Source of the DNA: Taudactylus pleione
Taxonomy: Eukaryota > Chordata > Amphibia > Anura > Myobatrachidae
Direction: 5' to 3'
Assembly (NCBI GenBank): GCA_031769625.1
Contig: JAUIMM010000484.1
Location: 434,001 to 498,000 of the forward strand
Length of the DNA: 64,000 bases
Part shown: piece after piece, positions 44,111-56,600 of the stretch
Layout: every line of letters starts with the position of its first letter
How positions within the stretch are numbered: position 1 is the first letter of the stretch
Position numbers and translations under genes: made by a program
Notes under the pieces: model-generated
Told to the model about the DNA's origin: nothing
The model's database searches: none
What the model saw: the letters and a program-made list of their open reading frames with translations, nothing else

Positions 44111-46200
44111 AATCAACAGTGATTTACAAGCTGGCAGAACCCCCTTTTCCAGCATGGCTGCAGAGCAGCCATGAATTCAAAAGTTGCAGCAGCCGTGGCT
44201 CCTGTTAGCCGCGGCTGCTGTTGTGTCCTGATCACTGTGGCCAGCAGTGATTGGAAAGCCAGCATCACCCCTCCCCCACCCACTGCGGCTACAGGGCAAC
44301 CGTTAACCTCCATGAAAGCAGGAGCCGCTGGAAGCAAACCGTGGCTACTGCGGTGTCCAACTGGTGGCACCCCACCTCCTCCTTCCGGCTGTTGCTGTGT
44401 CCCGATCACTGTGGCCAGTACCTGACAGTGTGGGGGCAGTGACATGACAGGATGAATTTAATAACTAGAAAAATAATGTCAAATTTACCATTGAACAGTC
44501 TGCATGGTGTGTGTCTTGTGTTTCCACTTACCAAATCAATGCTGCAACTTTCTACCACATCTTCCTCCTCATCTTTGTGTGGTTTCCCCCAGGTGCCTTG
44601 TTTCCTCACACAGGTTGCGTATGCGAGGCCAGCACATGCAATGCTGACATTCAGAATCCCTGTGCTGAAATCCTGACACATGCAGGTAAGTATCCTACCC
44701 CTAACCCACCTTTCCTATAGCTTAACCCTAACTCCTCCCTCCCAAAGTCGAACGCCAACCCTCCCTCCACCGCAGTCTAACCCCAAGCCTCTCCCCTGCA
44801 GCCTAACCCCAACTCTATCACCCACAGCCTATGCTTTACCCTCCCCTTAGTGCATAACCATTACCCCTAAACCTAACCCTGATTCTGACTCCTGTTGGGA
44901 TTTCGGCACCGGGATTCTGAGCAGCGGCATTGTGTGCTCCAGGATGTTGCCTATATTCCCCTCCCACTGTCCAAATCCTACTATACTGTATATTAGTGTG
45001 TTTGTGGGGTGGGAAATGTAGACCGTACGAGGGCTTAAGCACATCTTGCTGTAAGGGAAAGGCAGCTTGCTAAAAGGTGAAGACCTCAAGTTCTAATGGT
45101 CTTATCATCTCTCTCCTGCTACTGCCCTAAAATAAACCTTATGAGAGCTAATAATAATGTTACAAATGAAATACAATAAAATAAGGATAAAATTACATTC
45201 AATACTAAAATGTAATGAATTGAAACCATTAAAATTACCAATGATGTTTATTTAATTGGTAAGATGTTTTCTTGATAAGTGGCCGATGGTGTTATTGGAC
45301 AATGCAGCAAGGTGACGGCCTCGGCCCAAGCGGATTTTTTCATCACCTTCTATGGGCACATTCCAGATGGATGACAGAACGTGCGCTACAACGAGCTGTA
45401 GTCTTGATCTAAAGGGAATTCAATTAATGTTTCAGATCATCATTTCATAGTAAGAATTAAACTTTTATGTTTTAACAATAGTGAGAATACTCTAAAAATA
45501 ACAGCAACGACAGGAAAATTGTAACCAGAATACAATTCCCCAAAGAATTCTAATGAAAAGTATGTAATGACAAAGTTTAAGCAATCAGTTTCAGTCTGTA
45601 AAAAAAAAGTCATTTTTATCCCTACTTTTAATTTGTAATCCAATGGGATTGTGTTATACAGCAGGAAAATATTTTTAATTTGTCATCCAATGGGATCTTT
45701 TTAATTTTTAAGGAAAATAAATTTTTAATATTTTTATCTACAGGAATATCTTTTTAATTAGTAGTCACATTGATTTTTTCTTCTTGTAATGTATTGGTAC
45801 TCTTCCTAATGTATAATCCGCAAAAAATGTAAAAAAAAAATGCTATGAGGCGCCATTCCTGTCATTTCATTTCCTATTGATTTCAATAGAGTATCTATGT
45901 GTAGCACACAACTCCATTGCAAGAAATTGGCCATTGGAATGTCCATTGACAGGAATTGCAGAAATACAGCACAATGTTGGTATAACCAATAGCATATACA
46001 GATGCAGGATCAAAAGGTCTCTACCCAGCCTCTTGTCTTATTGTCCCGTCCCACCCCCCACTTATGAACCTGAATAAAGTGTAGATGATAAATGAATAAC
46101 CCATCTTTGAAGCCTGTTTATTGCACAGACTATTAAATTGGATATCTACTATACATGAGCTATCAGATTATGGGACTGTTTTATACAACACATACTTAAT
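44111..46200. other. Unassigned stretch
   Basis: No gene is supported. It contains an inverted pair around GGCTGCTGTTGTGTCCTGATC (44212) and GGCTGTTGCTGTGTCCCGATC (44387). CCTAACCCTAACT-type degenerate telomere-like repeats lie at 44700-44880, and from 45440 there is AT-rich DNA with loose CAATGGGAT repeats. Further 3' exons of the kinesin could lie here but none was recognised. Confidence 0.35.
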
Positions 46201-46218
46201 TGGGTATCTGATTTATAT

Positions 46219-46490
46219 GCTAGCCACCAGATTGGGGTCTTCTTAGTATACTAACCACCAGATTGGGGTCTGCTTAGTATAATGGTCACCAGATTGGGGT
46301 CTGCTTAGTATACTGGTCACCAGATTGGGGTCTGCTTAGTATACTGGCCTCCAGATTGGGGTTTTCTTAGTATACTGGCCACCAGATTGGGGTCTGCTTA
46401 GTATACTGGTCACCAGATTGGTGTCTGCTTAGTATACTGGCCACCAGATTGGGGTCTGCTTAGTATACTGGCCACCAGATTGGATTCCTT
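46219..46490. repeat. 31-bp minisatellite (~9 units)
   Basis: The unit TAGTATACTGGCCACCAGAT plus TGGGGTCTGCT repeats every 31 bp with substitutions. Confidence 0.95.
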
Positions 46491-46743
46491 ATACATGCAG
46501 ATCATCTCCACTTTGGGATATTTTATTTGAACACAGGATTTTTTTTTCCTAAATTGAGAATAAGTGAGCTCATCACTACATCTGGAGGTTCTCCTGTGTA
46601 TTTGGGACACTATCCCTAATAGATCTTGCTCTATAAAACTGTCTTCTAAACCCCATGGACCGGCTAAGTGTGGACATGGTGTATTCATCTACATATTATG
46701 TCCCTTTACCTGTTTGTACTGAAGAATTGTTATTGATATACTA

Positions 46744-46745
<2 letters not shown>

Positions 46746-46791
<46 letters not shown>

Positions 46792-46792
46792 T
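46746..46792. repeat. TA microsatellite
   Basis: (TA)n with one ACATA interruption. Confidence 0.95.
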
Positions 46793-47582
46793 TGCAATAT
46801 ACATGCTAATATAGTTACAGTTATGGAGAAATTAAGAACCGCAATATATTTGTGACAGAATTTTTAAGTGAAGGGGTCCTGCATAGTACTGACCAGAATG
46901 TGGACTCTTTTTAGTATAATAGCCAAAAGGAAGGAGGGCCCTGCTAGAGAAAGATTACATTCAAAAGGGAACAGATTAAAATAGTGGCACAAGGGGGTGA
47001 CATGAAGAGGGTAAGGATTTGGGGAGGAGGTGGGAAGGGTAACTACTCTCATATGCTCAAGGGCAGTATTAATTAAATAGAAATAGAGCATATTTTACTA
47101 TAAGCATAGCTTCATTCTAAAACATTATAATGAATGACTAGATATATTCTATATTATTGGAATATATCAGTTTTTCCAGTTTTATCTGGAGGTTTTCCAT
47201 GCTTTTGTTCACATTTCTTAGTTTTATAAATTTAGCTTATCTAATGGCCCTGTCCACTGCTGGACACAATAAATGTAAGTCTGACATTTATTTTTATTTC
47301 ATTTACAACTATAATGGACTATGTTTCTGTCAGGTAATTTCCATTACAAGAAACATATTTTTATTTTCTCCAAATTGTGTATAAATGATGATACACGAGG
47401 GGTAATATGAGATGCAAATGTCAGTGTAACAAGAATTACATTGGTAAGTAGTGGGGTTAGGGTTAGGCACTAGGGGGAGAGCTAGGTTTAGGCACTAGGG
47501 GGGAGGTTTACAGTGCCGGGTTGTATAAATGCAAAGTCATAAGGAAAGTGAAAGCAGACACAATAACACTTAGAGCACTTAC
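46793..47582. other. Unassigned AT-rich stretch
   Basis: No gene is supported. The segments near 47200-47250 and 47330-47400 resemble intron sequence of the kinesin tail blocks (50260-50310, 52330-52400), so it is duplicated intron DNA, with a short TTAGGG-like repeat at 47452-47512. Confidence 0.5.
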
Positions 47583-47642
47583 GGTATTGCCAGATGTTTC
47601 CTTGGCATAGAGAACATGGGGGGCAATTTATGCCGCAAACCC
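47583..47642 (-). CDS. kif19-like: Kinesin tail exon, block 3, single 14-residue repeat
   Basis: This 60-bp candidate exon has the same acceptor context (TTTTCTCTTTTAG) and donor (GTAAGTG) as the repeat exons but holds one unit ([10 protein letters not shown]). It looks like the ancestral, unexpanded form. Whether it is spliced in is uncertain, because the preceding block-3 exon is degenerate. Confidence 0.5.
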
Positions 47643-50600
47643 CTAAAAGAGAAAACAGACACCATAGTACCTAAATGACTCCATGAGAACATTATACAAA
47701 TGAACGAGGCTGAATCACTTCATGGGAACACTGTCCTCCTCATTTTATACTCATCAGTTATTCTATATTATTATACAGAGAAATAAATATATTACAATGA
47801 CATTTAAGTAAAATGAAATATGCTCTATGATAGTTACTGAGATGCAAAGATTAGTATATGAATGGAATCCATAACTAGATATTATGGCAGAGCCGCAACT
47901 AGACATTGTGGTGCCCTGTGCGAGAAGGAGCATGAGTACCTCCCCTTACCCCCACACCATGTCATATTTTGATATTACTGCTAGTTTGCAACACAGGAGA
48001 AGCCATGACAAATTATACTGTACCAGTCTGGTCCTGGGGCTCTTGGCTGTTAATATTGTTTGTCCCCATTTTGTATGTTTAAATGCTGGAAGATATGTAC
48101 ATAGGGCCTGATTCAGCTTGGATCGCAGTTGATAATATAAAGCAATTGGCCAATTGTTGCGTTCTGTGAATGCGTACACATCGCAGTGCACGTGATGTCC
48201 ACTGCGATCAGGACTGTGATCTCAGAGGCTATGCAGACCCATCACAGAGTGATTGACAGGAAGTGCCGTTTGTGGGTGGTGAAGGGGAGGTGGTCGGGGA
48301 AATGCAAGCGTGCCAGTGCGTTCGCACGCTGTTTTAGGGGCATTCATAAATTAGTCACTGCGAAGCCATACGCAGCCTGAGATCTCATAGTGTGCATGGC
48401 TGTTAGCAATTTCTGAGTAAGGTCAGGGCTGTGCAAGTGGGTGTATGTGTCCGATGGTACTTGTTTGTACTGATGGTTTCACTATTCTGCTGAGTATTAT
48501 GGATGTGCGTATGGTAAAGTGGGCGTCCTTATGTAGTTCTGAGTTTGCATTGCGATCGCAGTGGATTAGCTTGCTATTGGAGTTGAACTGCGTCTGTACG
48601 CAGTATTGCGATCTGTAGTGAATCAGGCCCATAGATGGAAGAACACAGTGGAACACAATATATTATTCTCTGTAGGACATAATTTCCTAATAGTAGAGGC
48701 TGGCAGTAGTGTCCTTACATTAGATTACTGACATGAAATATGTTGTGTAGACGAAAAATATCCCCATGGTGTAAAGTAATATGGTATAATATATGTAGTT
48801 CCAGTGAGACCCTGAAACTGCTGCATAAATACTATACATGTTTTATATTAGCTTTACTATACAGTAGGTTAAATGGTTTAACTGTCAGTAGGAGGGTACT
48901 TTGATATTTGTAACCTATTTACCTGCTGTGACTGTGCACTGGAGTCCAGTGTGTCAAAGTGACACTCACACTGAGCCCTTCTATGTAGGATACTGGCGCC
49001 AGACCAGTCACGCTGCCTGCTGCCTCGATGTCCTGCACGCCCAAGTTCCAACTCCAACAAACAGCTTCTCTTGGAACAGTGGGAGCTGAGGAGAGACATC
49101 ATGACATCTCTCCTGTCATTGCAGACGGGTCAGCAAGCGGAGCAACCTGAGAGTGACAGGCAGGGCTGCAGCTACTGTAATGTAGCCAGGTGCACCGCTA
49201 CTAATACATAGCAGTGGGCGCCCAGTGGCATATGGAAATTGTGCCGGGCAGCCGGTTCTGCCCTCAGGGCATGTTACCCCCTAGTTACGGCCCTGTTATG
49301 GTATATGATGAACATTTAAATAGAACTAGCTAAAAATATTTCATAATAATCTATTCTTATCTATAACTAACACTAGTTTTCATTATGTTCAATTTTTATC
49401 CATAATTCCCATTGTAACATATTATTCATGCGATATCAGCACAAAGTACATACGTGCATCTCATAAGAACAATGTCCCTGGAACTGAGCCTGTTGTCCTT
49501 CCAGTCCGGCCCTATGGAAAATAACATGGAAATAGTACAGTTACTATTGTGTCTGGTATATGTTGTGCATCAGTTATTCAATGGATTATAGCTTGTAAGT
49601 ATAAACCTCTACTTGATCCTATTGTTCCCAGGTCAGTCGCTTCCTTTGCCTAATCTGTATTCCAGTCCTATGTAATATACACCCCTCCATTACAGCATAC
49701 CCCAAGGCAGCCTTTTTTTTTTTTAGATTATTGCACAGCTGTAAAGACCAGCATATGTACACACGTCCCAGCATGGTAACTTGCGGGGTAACTACAATTT
49801 GTATTGCTGAGATAAGTTGTGATGCAGATTGTTAGTCCACAACTATGATAAACAGACTCCTTAAATTTTAATTACATGGTACAAGAATACCTGGAGGACG
49901 AGTCTCAGCTGAACATTGATTGCTGTGGCGCCTTCAGGGATCTTGTGGGCCAGACTCAGATGGTGCGCCTTCACCTGCAGGAGGAAGGGTGACAGCAGAG
50001 AGTTAGTTACTGGGCACCAGCACACTCAGAGAAAACAGGGAGAAAGGAGCATATGGATGGGTAACCTACGTGTCCTCACACAGACATGTAATACCACAGG
50101 TGTAGCTTTTATGACTGATTGAGCCTGTAGTAGATATTTTCATATTTTAATTGGCAGCTGAATTTCTAACAGAATTTCAGTATTTAGTTATATAATACTA
50201 CAATGTAGGACTAGATATATTATATATAATTAGAATATATTTGTTTTACTATTTTTATCTGGAGGTTTTTCATGCCTTTGTTCACATTTCTTAGTTTTAT
50301 AATTTTAGCTTATCTTATTGTCCGTGATTCAATTTAGCGCACTAAGTCGGAGAGTGACGGTTCTCATGACTTAACATGGGTGTTTAGCCGAGAGAACCGC
50401 CATTCTCGATTAAAGTGCCGGCCACGAGGCTGTTAGCGCACTTTTGTCTGGTTTTCCCTCCCACCCCCAGGAGGGTGTGAGAAGAAATCCTTTAGTTGGA
50501 CCAAACATCAGGCTGAATTGATTCGTTCTTGTAGCTCCCTCCCGGGGCTATTCATCATCGCTTTCATTTGAAACGTGGCCATGGACTTGTTCACTACCAA

Positions 50601-53600
50601 TTATTTTTATTTCATCTACACCATATAAGATGTAAATGTCAGTGTAATAAGCATTACATTGCATGACAAAGAGAGATATAAATACTAGGACATAAAGTAT
50701 AAGGTAAGTAACCACAATGACACTGAAAGCACTTACCTCAGGTATTGCCAATTTTTTTCTTGGCATAGGAATCACGGCCTCAGGTACTGCCAGGTGTTTT
50801 TTTGGCATAGGTACTATGGCCTCAGGTACTGCCAGGTGTTTTCTTGGCATATGGACCATGTCCTCAGGTACTGCCAGGTGTTTTCTTGGCATAGGGATCA
50901 CAGGGGACAGTTTATGCAGCGAAGCCCTAAAAAGAGAAAACAGACACATTTGCACCTAAAGGACTCCTCCATGAGAATGTAACAATAGCCAAGATTAGTA
51001 CAATATAATAATGTACACATAGCTACATATTATGGTGTATTATGATTAACATTTCTATAGTAATAGCTAAAAAATACTTCATCACAATCTGTCCTTATCT
51101 ATAAATTACAGTAATTTTCATCATTTTACATTTCTATCCATAAATCATATTGTTACTTATTGTTCATGTGATATCTGCACAAAGTACTTACTCAGAGCTT
51201 CTCTTAGGACCAGTGTTACTGGAACTGGGCGCTTTGTCCTTATGGTCCTTATGGGCTGGCTCTGTGGAAAAGAATATAGAGATAGTACAGTTACTAGTAT
51301 ACCTGGTATATGTTTTGCGTCAGTTAGTCAATGGAATATAGTTTGGGAGTGTAAACCCCTATTTGTTCCTATTGTTCCTGGGTCAGTTGCTTCCTGTGCC
51401 TAATCTGTAACTGTAGAGACCAGCATATGTACATACCTCCCAACCACCCAGCATGGTAACTTGTGGGGTAACTACAATATGTATTGCTGTGATAAGTGGT
51501 GATGCAGTTAGTTAATGCACAACTATGATAAACCAACTCCTCAATCTTTTCATTATAAGATACAAAAATACCTGGAGGATGAGCATCTTTCAGCTGCACT
51601 TTGTCTTTTCTTGCAGCCTCAAGGATTTTGTGGGGGGCACAAACACGGTTCCTCTCCACCTGCAGGAGGAAGGGTGAACAGCAGAGAGTAAGTTACCGTG
51701 TACTGTCACACTCAGAGAAAACAGGGAGACAAGAGATTATGGATGGGTAACCTACGTGTCCTCACACTGGGGCCTATTCATCAACTGATAAATGGCCTGG
51801 TAACCATGCAGAAATGCTAGTTTATATATATTTAGGTTACCTGGCTATTCATCATCATGGACCTCCTGATGTTCAGCAAACTCTGAAAACTGAAAGTTTT
51901 TAGAGTTTGCTTCCGAGAACAAGCGCCATCTTTCAGTTTTCGGAGTTTGCTAAATACCAAGGGGATCCTATCAGACCCCTGATAATGAATGGCCCGGTAA
52001 CTTAAATTTGCAGAAACTAGCATTTCCGCATGGTTACTGGGACATGTATCGTTTGATGAATAGGTCCCTTAAACTTTTAATTACGTGGTACAAGAATACC
52101 TGGGGTACAAGTCTTAGCTGAACATTGATTTTTCTGGCACCCTCAGGGATCTTGTGGGCCAGACTCAGATGGTGTGCCTTCACCTGCAGGAGGAAGGGTG
52201 ACAGCAGAGAGTTAGTTACTGGGCACCGGCACACTCAGAGAAAACAGGGAGAAAGGAGCATCGCTTTGAATTGAATCGCGGTCATGGAATTGTCCACTAC
52301 CAATTATTTTTATTTAATTTACAATTAGAATGGACTAGATTTTTGCAAGGTCATTTGTATTACAAGAAACCTATTTTTCCTTTCTCATATTGTGTATAAA
52401 TGGTGACACTTGTGGAGAAATATAAGATGTAAATGTCAGTGTAATAAACATTACATTGTATGACAAAGATATATAAATACTAGGACTTAAAGGAAAAGGT
52501 AAGTAACCACAATGACACTGAAAGCCCTTACCTCAGGTATTGCCAGGTGTTTTCTTGGCATAGGGACCATGGGTTCAGGTACTGCCAGGTGTTTTCTTGG
52601 CATGGGGTCCACAGCCTCAGGTACTGCCAGGTGTTTTATTGGCATAGGGACCACGGCCTCAGGTACTGCTAGTTGTTTTCTTGGCATAGGGACTATGGCC
52701 TCAAGTACTGCCAGGTGTTTTTTTGGCATAGGGACCACGGCCTCAGGTACTGCCAGGTGTTTTATTGGAATAGGGACCACGGCCTCAGTTATTGCCAGGT
52801 GTTTTTTTGGCATGAGGACCATGGCCTCAATTATTGCCAGGTGTTTTTTTAGCATAGGGACCACGGCCTCAGGTACTGCCAGGTCTTTTATTGGCATAGG
52901 GACCACGGATGATAATTTAGGCAGCAAAGCCCTAAAAAGAGAAAACAGACACATTTGCACCTAAAGGACTCCAAGAGAATGTAACAATAGCTAAGGGTAG
53001 TATAATATAATAATGTACCCATAGCTACATATTATGGTGTATTATGATTAACATTTATATAGAAATAGCTAAAAAATACTTCATAACAATCTATTCTTAT
53101 TTATAAATTACAGTAATTTTCATCATTTTACATTTCTATACATAAATCACATTGTTACTTATTGTTCATGTGATATCTGCACAAAGGACTTACTCAGAGC
53201 GTCTCTTAGGACCAGTGTTACTGGAACTGGGGGCTTTGTCCTTATGGTCCTTATGGGCTGGCTCTATGGAAAAGACTACAGAAATAGTACAGTTACTACT
53301 ACGTCTGGTATATGTTTTGCTTCAGTTAGTCAATGGATTATAGTTTGGAAGTGTAAACCCCTATTTGTTCCTATTGTTCCTGGGTCCGTTGCTTCCTTTG
53401 CCTAATTTGTAACTGTAAAGACCAGCATATGTACATACCTCCCAACCACCCAGCATGGTAACTTGTGGGGTAACTACAATTTGTATTGCTGCAATAAGTG
53501 GTGATGCAGATTGTTAGTGCACAACTATGATAAACAGACCCCTCAAACTTTTCATTACAAGAAAAAAGTATACCTGGTGGTTGAGGGTCTTCCAGATGCA

Positions 53601-56600
53601 CTTTGCTTTCTCTTGCAGCCTCAGAGATTTTGTGGGCGGCACAAACACGGTTCCTCTCCACCTGCAGGAGGAAGGGTAAACAGCAGAGAGTTATGCTGGG
53701 TACACACTGGCCGATCAATTGATCGACCAATATATCTGTTGGCCATTGGCCAGTATGTACAGATGATATGTATGTGAACTATGTTATCCACAGACATATT
53801 GCATTGGCTGTGCTGCACAGCTGATTGACAGATATTTCTGCAGACATATCTGTCCATCGGCAAGTGTGTACAGACTGCTCGTACACACACAGCGGCAGCC
53901 GTGGGGAAGGGGGCAGCCCCAAGCTGCCTCCCTGCCAGCGGGACCAGCGGCTGCCAGATAGATGATGGCCATTACTGTGTATGAACGACCATCACCTAAA
54001 TATATATTTGCAGATCACTCGATGCGTACCCACCTTTAGTTACTGGGCAACGGCACACTCAGAGAAAACAGGGAGACAGGAGATTATGGATGGGTAACCT
54101 ACATGTTCTCACACAGACATATAGTACCACAGGTGTAGCTTTTAGCACCGATTGAACCTGTAGTAGATATTTTTAACATATTTTAACTGGCAGCTGAAAG
54201 TAAAAGGACACATTCCAACCAATCTTCTAATAAAACTGATTTTGAATGTTCATAATGTTGTTTTACTTAATAATAAATCCCTTGTTCCACCACAGTTATA
54301 CCCAGTAACATAGATATATATGCTGTTACCCCTTGGGGGCTGCTCACCAGTGTTTTGATGTGCTTGGCCTTGCTCCCATAGGTGAGTGTGCTGCGAGAGT
54401 CTTCATAGGCAGCATCCGCAGGGCTGATGTGTGTGATCATCACCATTCTGCTCCTGCCACTCAGTGCGCCCTGTTTGTCAGAAACAAATGATTGCGCTAA
54501 TTACTAATATCATTGTTCATTGCAGCTATTACCTGCGATAATAATAGAACATTGTGTTAGGAACAATATTCCTGATGATTGGGGTTCAGGCATAGATGCT
54601 GTGGCCACAACCCCTGTACACAGGACCTCAGCATTTACAATGGGGGTTGACCACACCCCCATACACTAGACCACACATCCCTTTAGTACCAGGGCCTAAT
54701 AAAGTCTCTTAATGGCCCTATTTGATAACTCACATTCATATTCCTAAATACTTATATCCCAAAAAGCTATCTAAAAAGTGACTAATGCTACTTATACATC
54801 AGCCATGGGTGTATCCAGGGGCTTATTAAGAGATGTCAGTTCACTGACGGCAGCCAGGGAGAGAGGAGGGGGAGTGAACACGGGCCCCCTCCTCTCTCCC
54901 CGGCCCCCTCATCTCTCCCCGGCTGCCGTCAGTGAACTGACAGCAGCAGTAGGCTCTGTGCACTAGAGTGTGCCCGAAGTCTACTGCGCATGTGTAAATC
55001 ACCTGGAAAATGGTGCGTCAGGCATTTTCCTGGTGACTTCCTACTGCACATGTGCAAAACACCGGGAAAATAGCGCTACTCCATGGGACTTAGGAGTGGT
55101 AAGTATATAAAAAAAAAGTGCAGGGTGTGTGGTGCGGGCCCCCCTAAACCACACACCCTGCACCCATTATAAGTAAGCCCCTGGGTGTATCTATAATGGG
55201 TGCAGGGTATATGGGTTACATGTCCAGTGGTCTCACACCGCACCCTGTACCGATAACTTATACTTAACACTTTGCCAATGCTCCTGTAATCACCAATGTA
55301 GTCACTGGGAAAATGACATGGGTGCCATTCTTCCGAAGTCCTGCACATGCCCAGTAGAGAAAGTGCAGTGCCAGAGTATAATTAGTGCATGTGCCTGTAA
55401 GAGAAGGGGGAGGCCTGCATGGAAACTGCACACGGGACCCTTTTCTCTTATTACAGTCCCTGACATCAGGTACAGTTGTATGGTCATATGTGTATGGAAA
55501 TCTCATAGCAATAACATACCTTTAGCAGCCAGGTCAATTTGCTGTCCCGATAATTGATATGGCTGCCCGGTTTCTTGCGTAGCGCCATAATGCAGTTCCT
55601 TAGGGCCAGAAGGGAGCGGTTTATATAGCCACTTTCTTTAAAGGTTTGGCCAATGTTCTTAGTCTGATATAGAAACAGAAAAGATAACAAAGACACATCT
55701 GACATCAGTCACAGTGTGGTTGTGGTACAAACACATAAACTATGATTAAACTAATTACACATTTTACTCCATTTGTGTCCTAAGACAGTGACCCCCATTC
55801 ACCTTAGTTTTAGTTAGTGATATTGGTAGAAATGCTTTTCTTACTGCATGTAATTTAACCTAAGCTACTAAAGAAAACAAAATGTAATTCAATTATTAGT
55901 ATCATTAAATTGATACTTGGTTATGTTATTAATTAAAAAATAACTTTAATCAAATATTACATAATTTGTTATGGGTAAGGTTTCAGTGGGTGGGGGGGGT
56001 CACAGAAATAAATATATGTAACCAAGGGGGAGATGGCCGGTAACAGATTGGGATTCACAGATCTAAAGGGAGAAAAGCCACGCTTAGGGAGTACTACAAA
56101 TACAAGAAAAAGAGCTATAAACATGACAGTCTCTTATAGCCCTCTAAAAAGAGCTATTTTTATTACAAAAAGATGCAAAAGAAAACTGCAATGTTCTTAA
56201 GAGCTTTAATCAAAGAAAAGAGCTTACATTACATGCCACCTCAGAAAACAGAACAATGACTACCCTAGGACTACTTAGCTCTCTAATAATTATACACATA
56301 ATGGATGTCATTTATGTTACACAGTGCAAGAGCAGCTTTGGTCTCGCCATACACCTCAAGTTGTGCGAGCAGGGCCGTAACTAGCTATGGGCCACCGATG
56401 CCGCGTCCACCCAGACGAGCTCTGGGTGGACTATCTGTGCTCACTGGTGCAAAACCAAAGCATTTAGCATAGTGCAGTTTTAGTAACCTGCTACAGATGT
56501 GTCCTCATACATCTAGCCTCCTTGCGCATTAAACAGCCCTTATAGTCACGCCATGCCATGGTGTGACTTGGTAGTGCCAAGCATCTTTTTGTGTGACTTT

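Noticed and set aside
46410..46688. Further 3' kinesin exon
   Set aside because: The frame runs into the 31-bp minisatellite, and no splice sites of matching phase were found.
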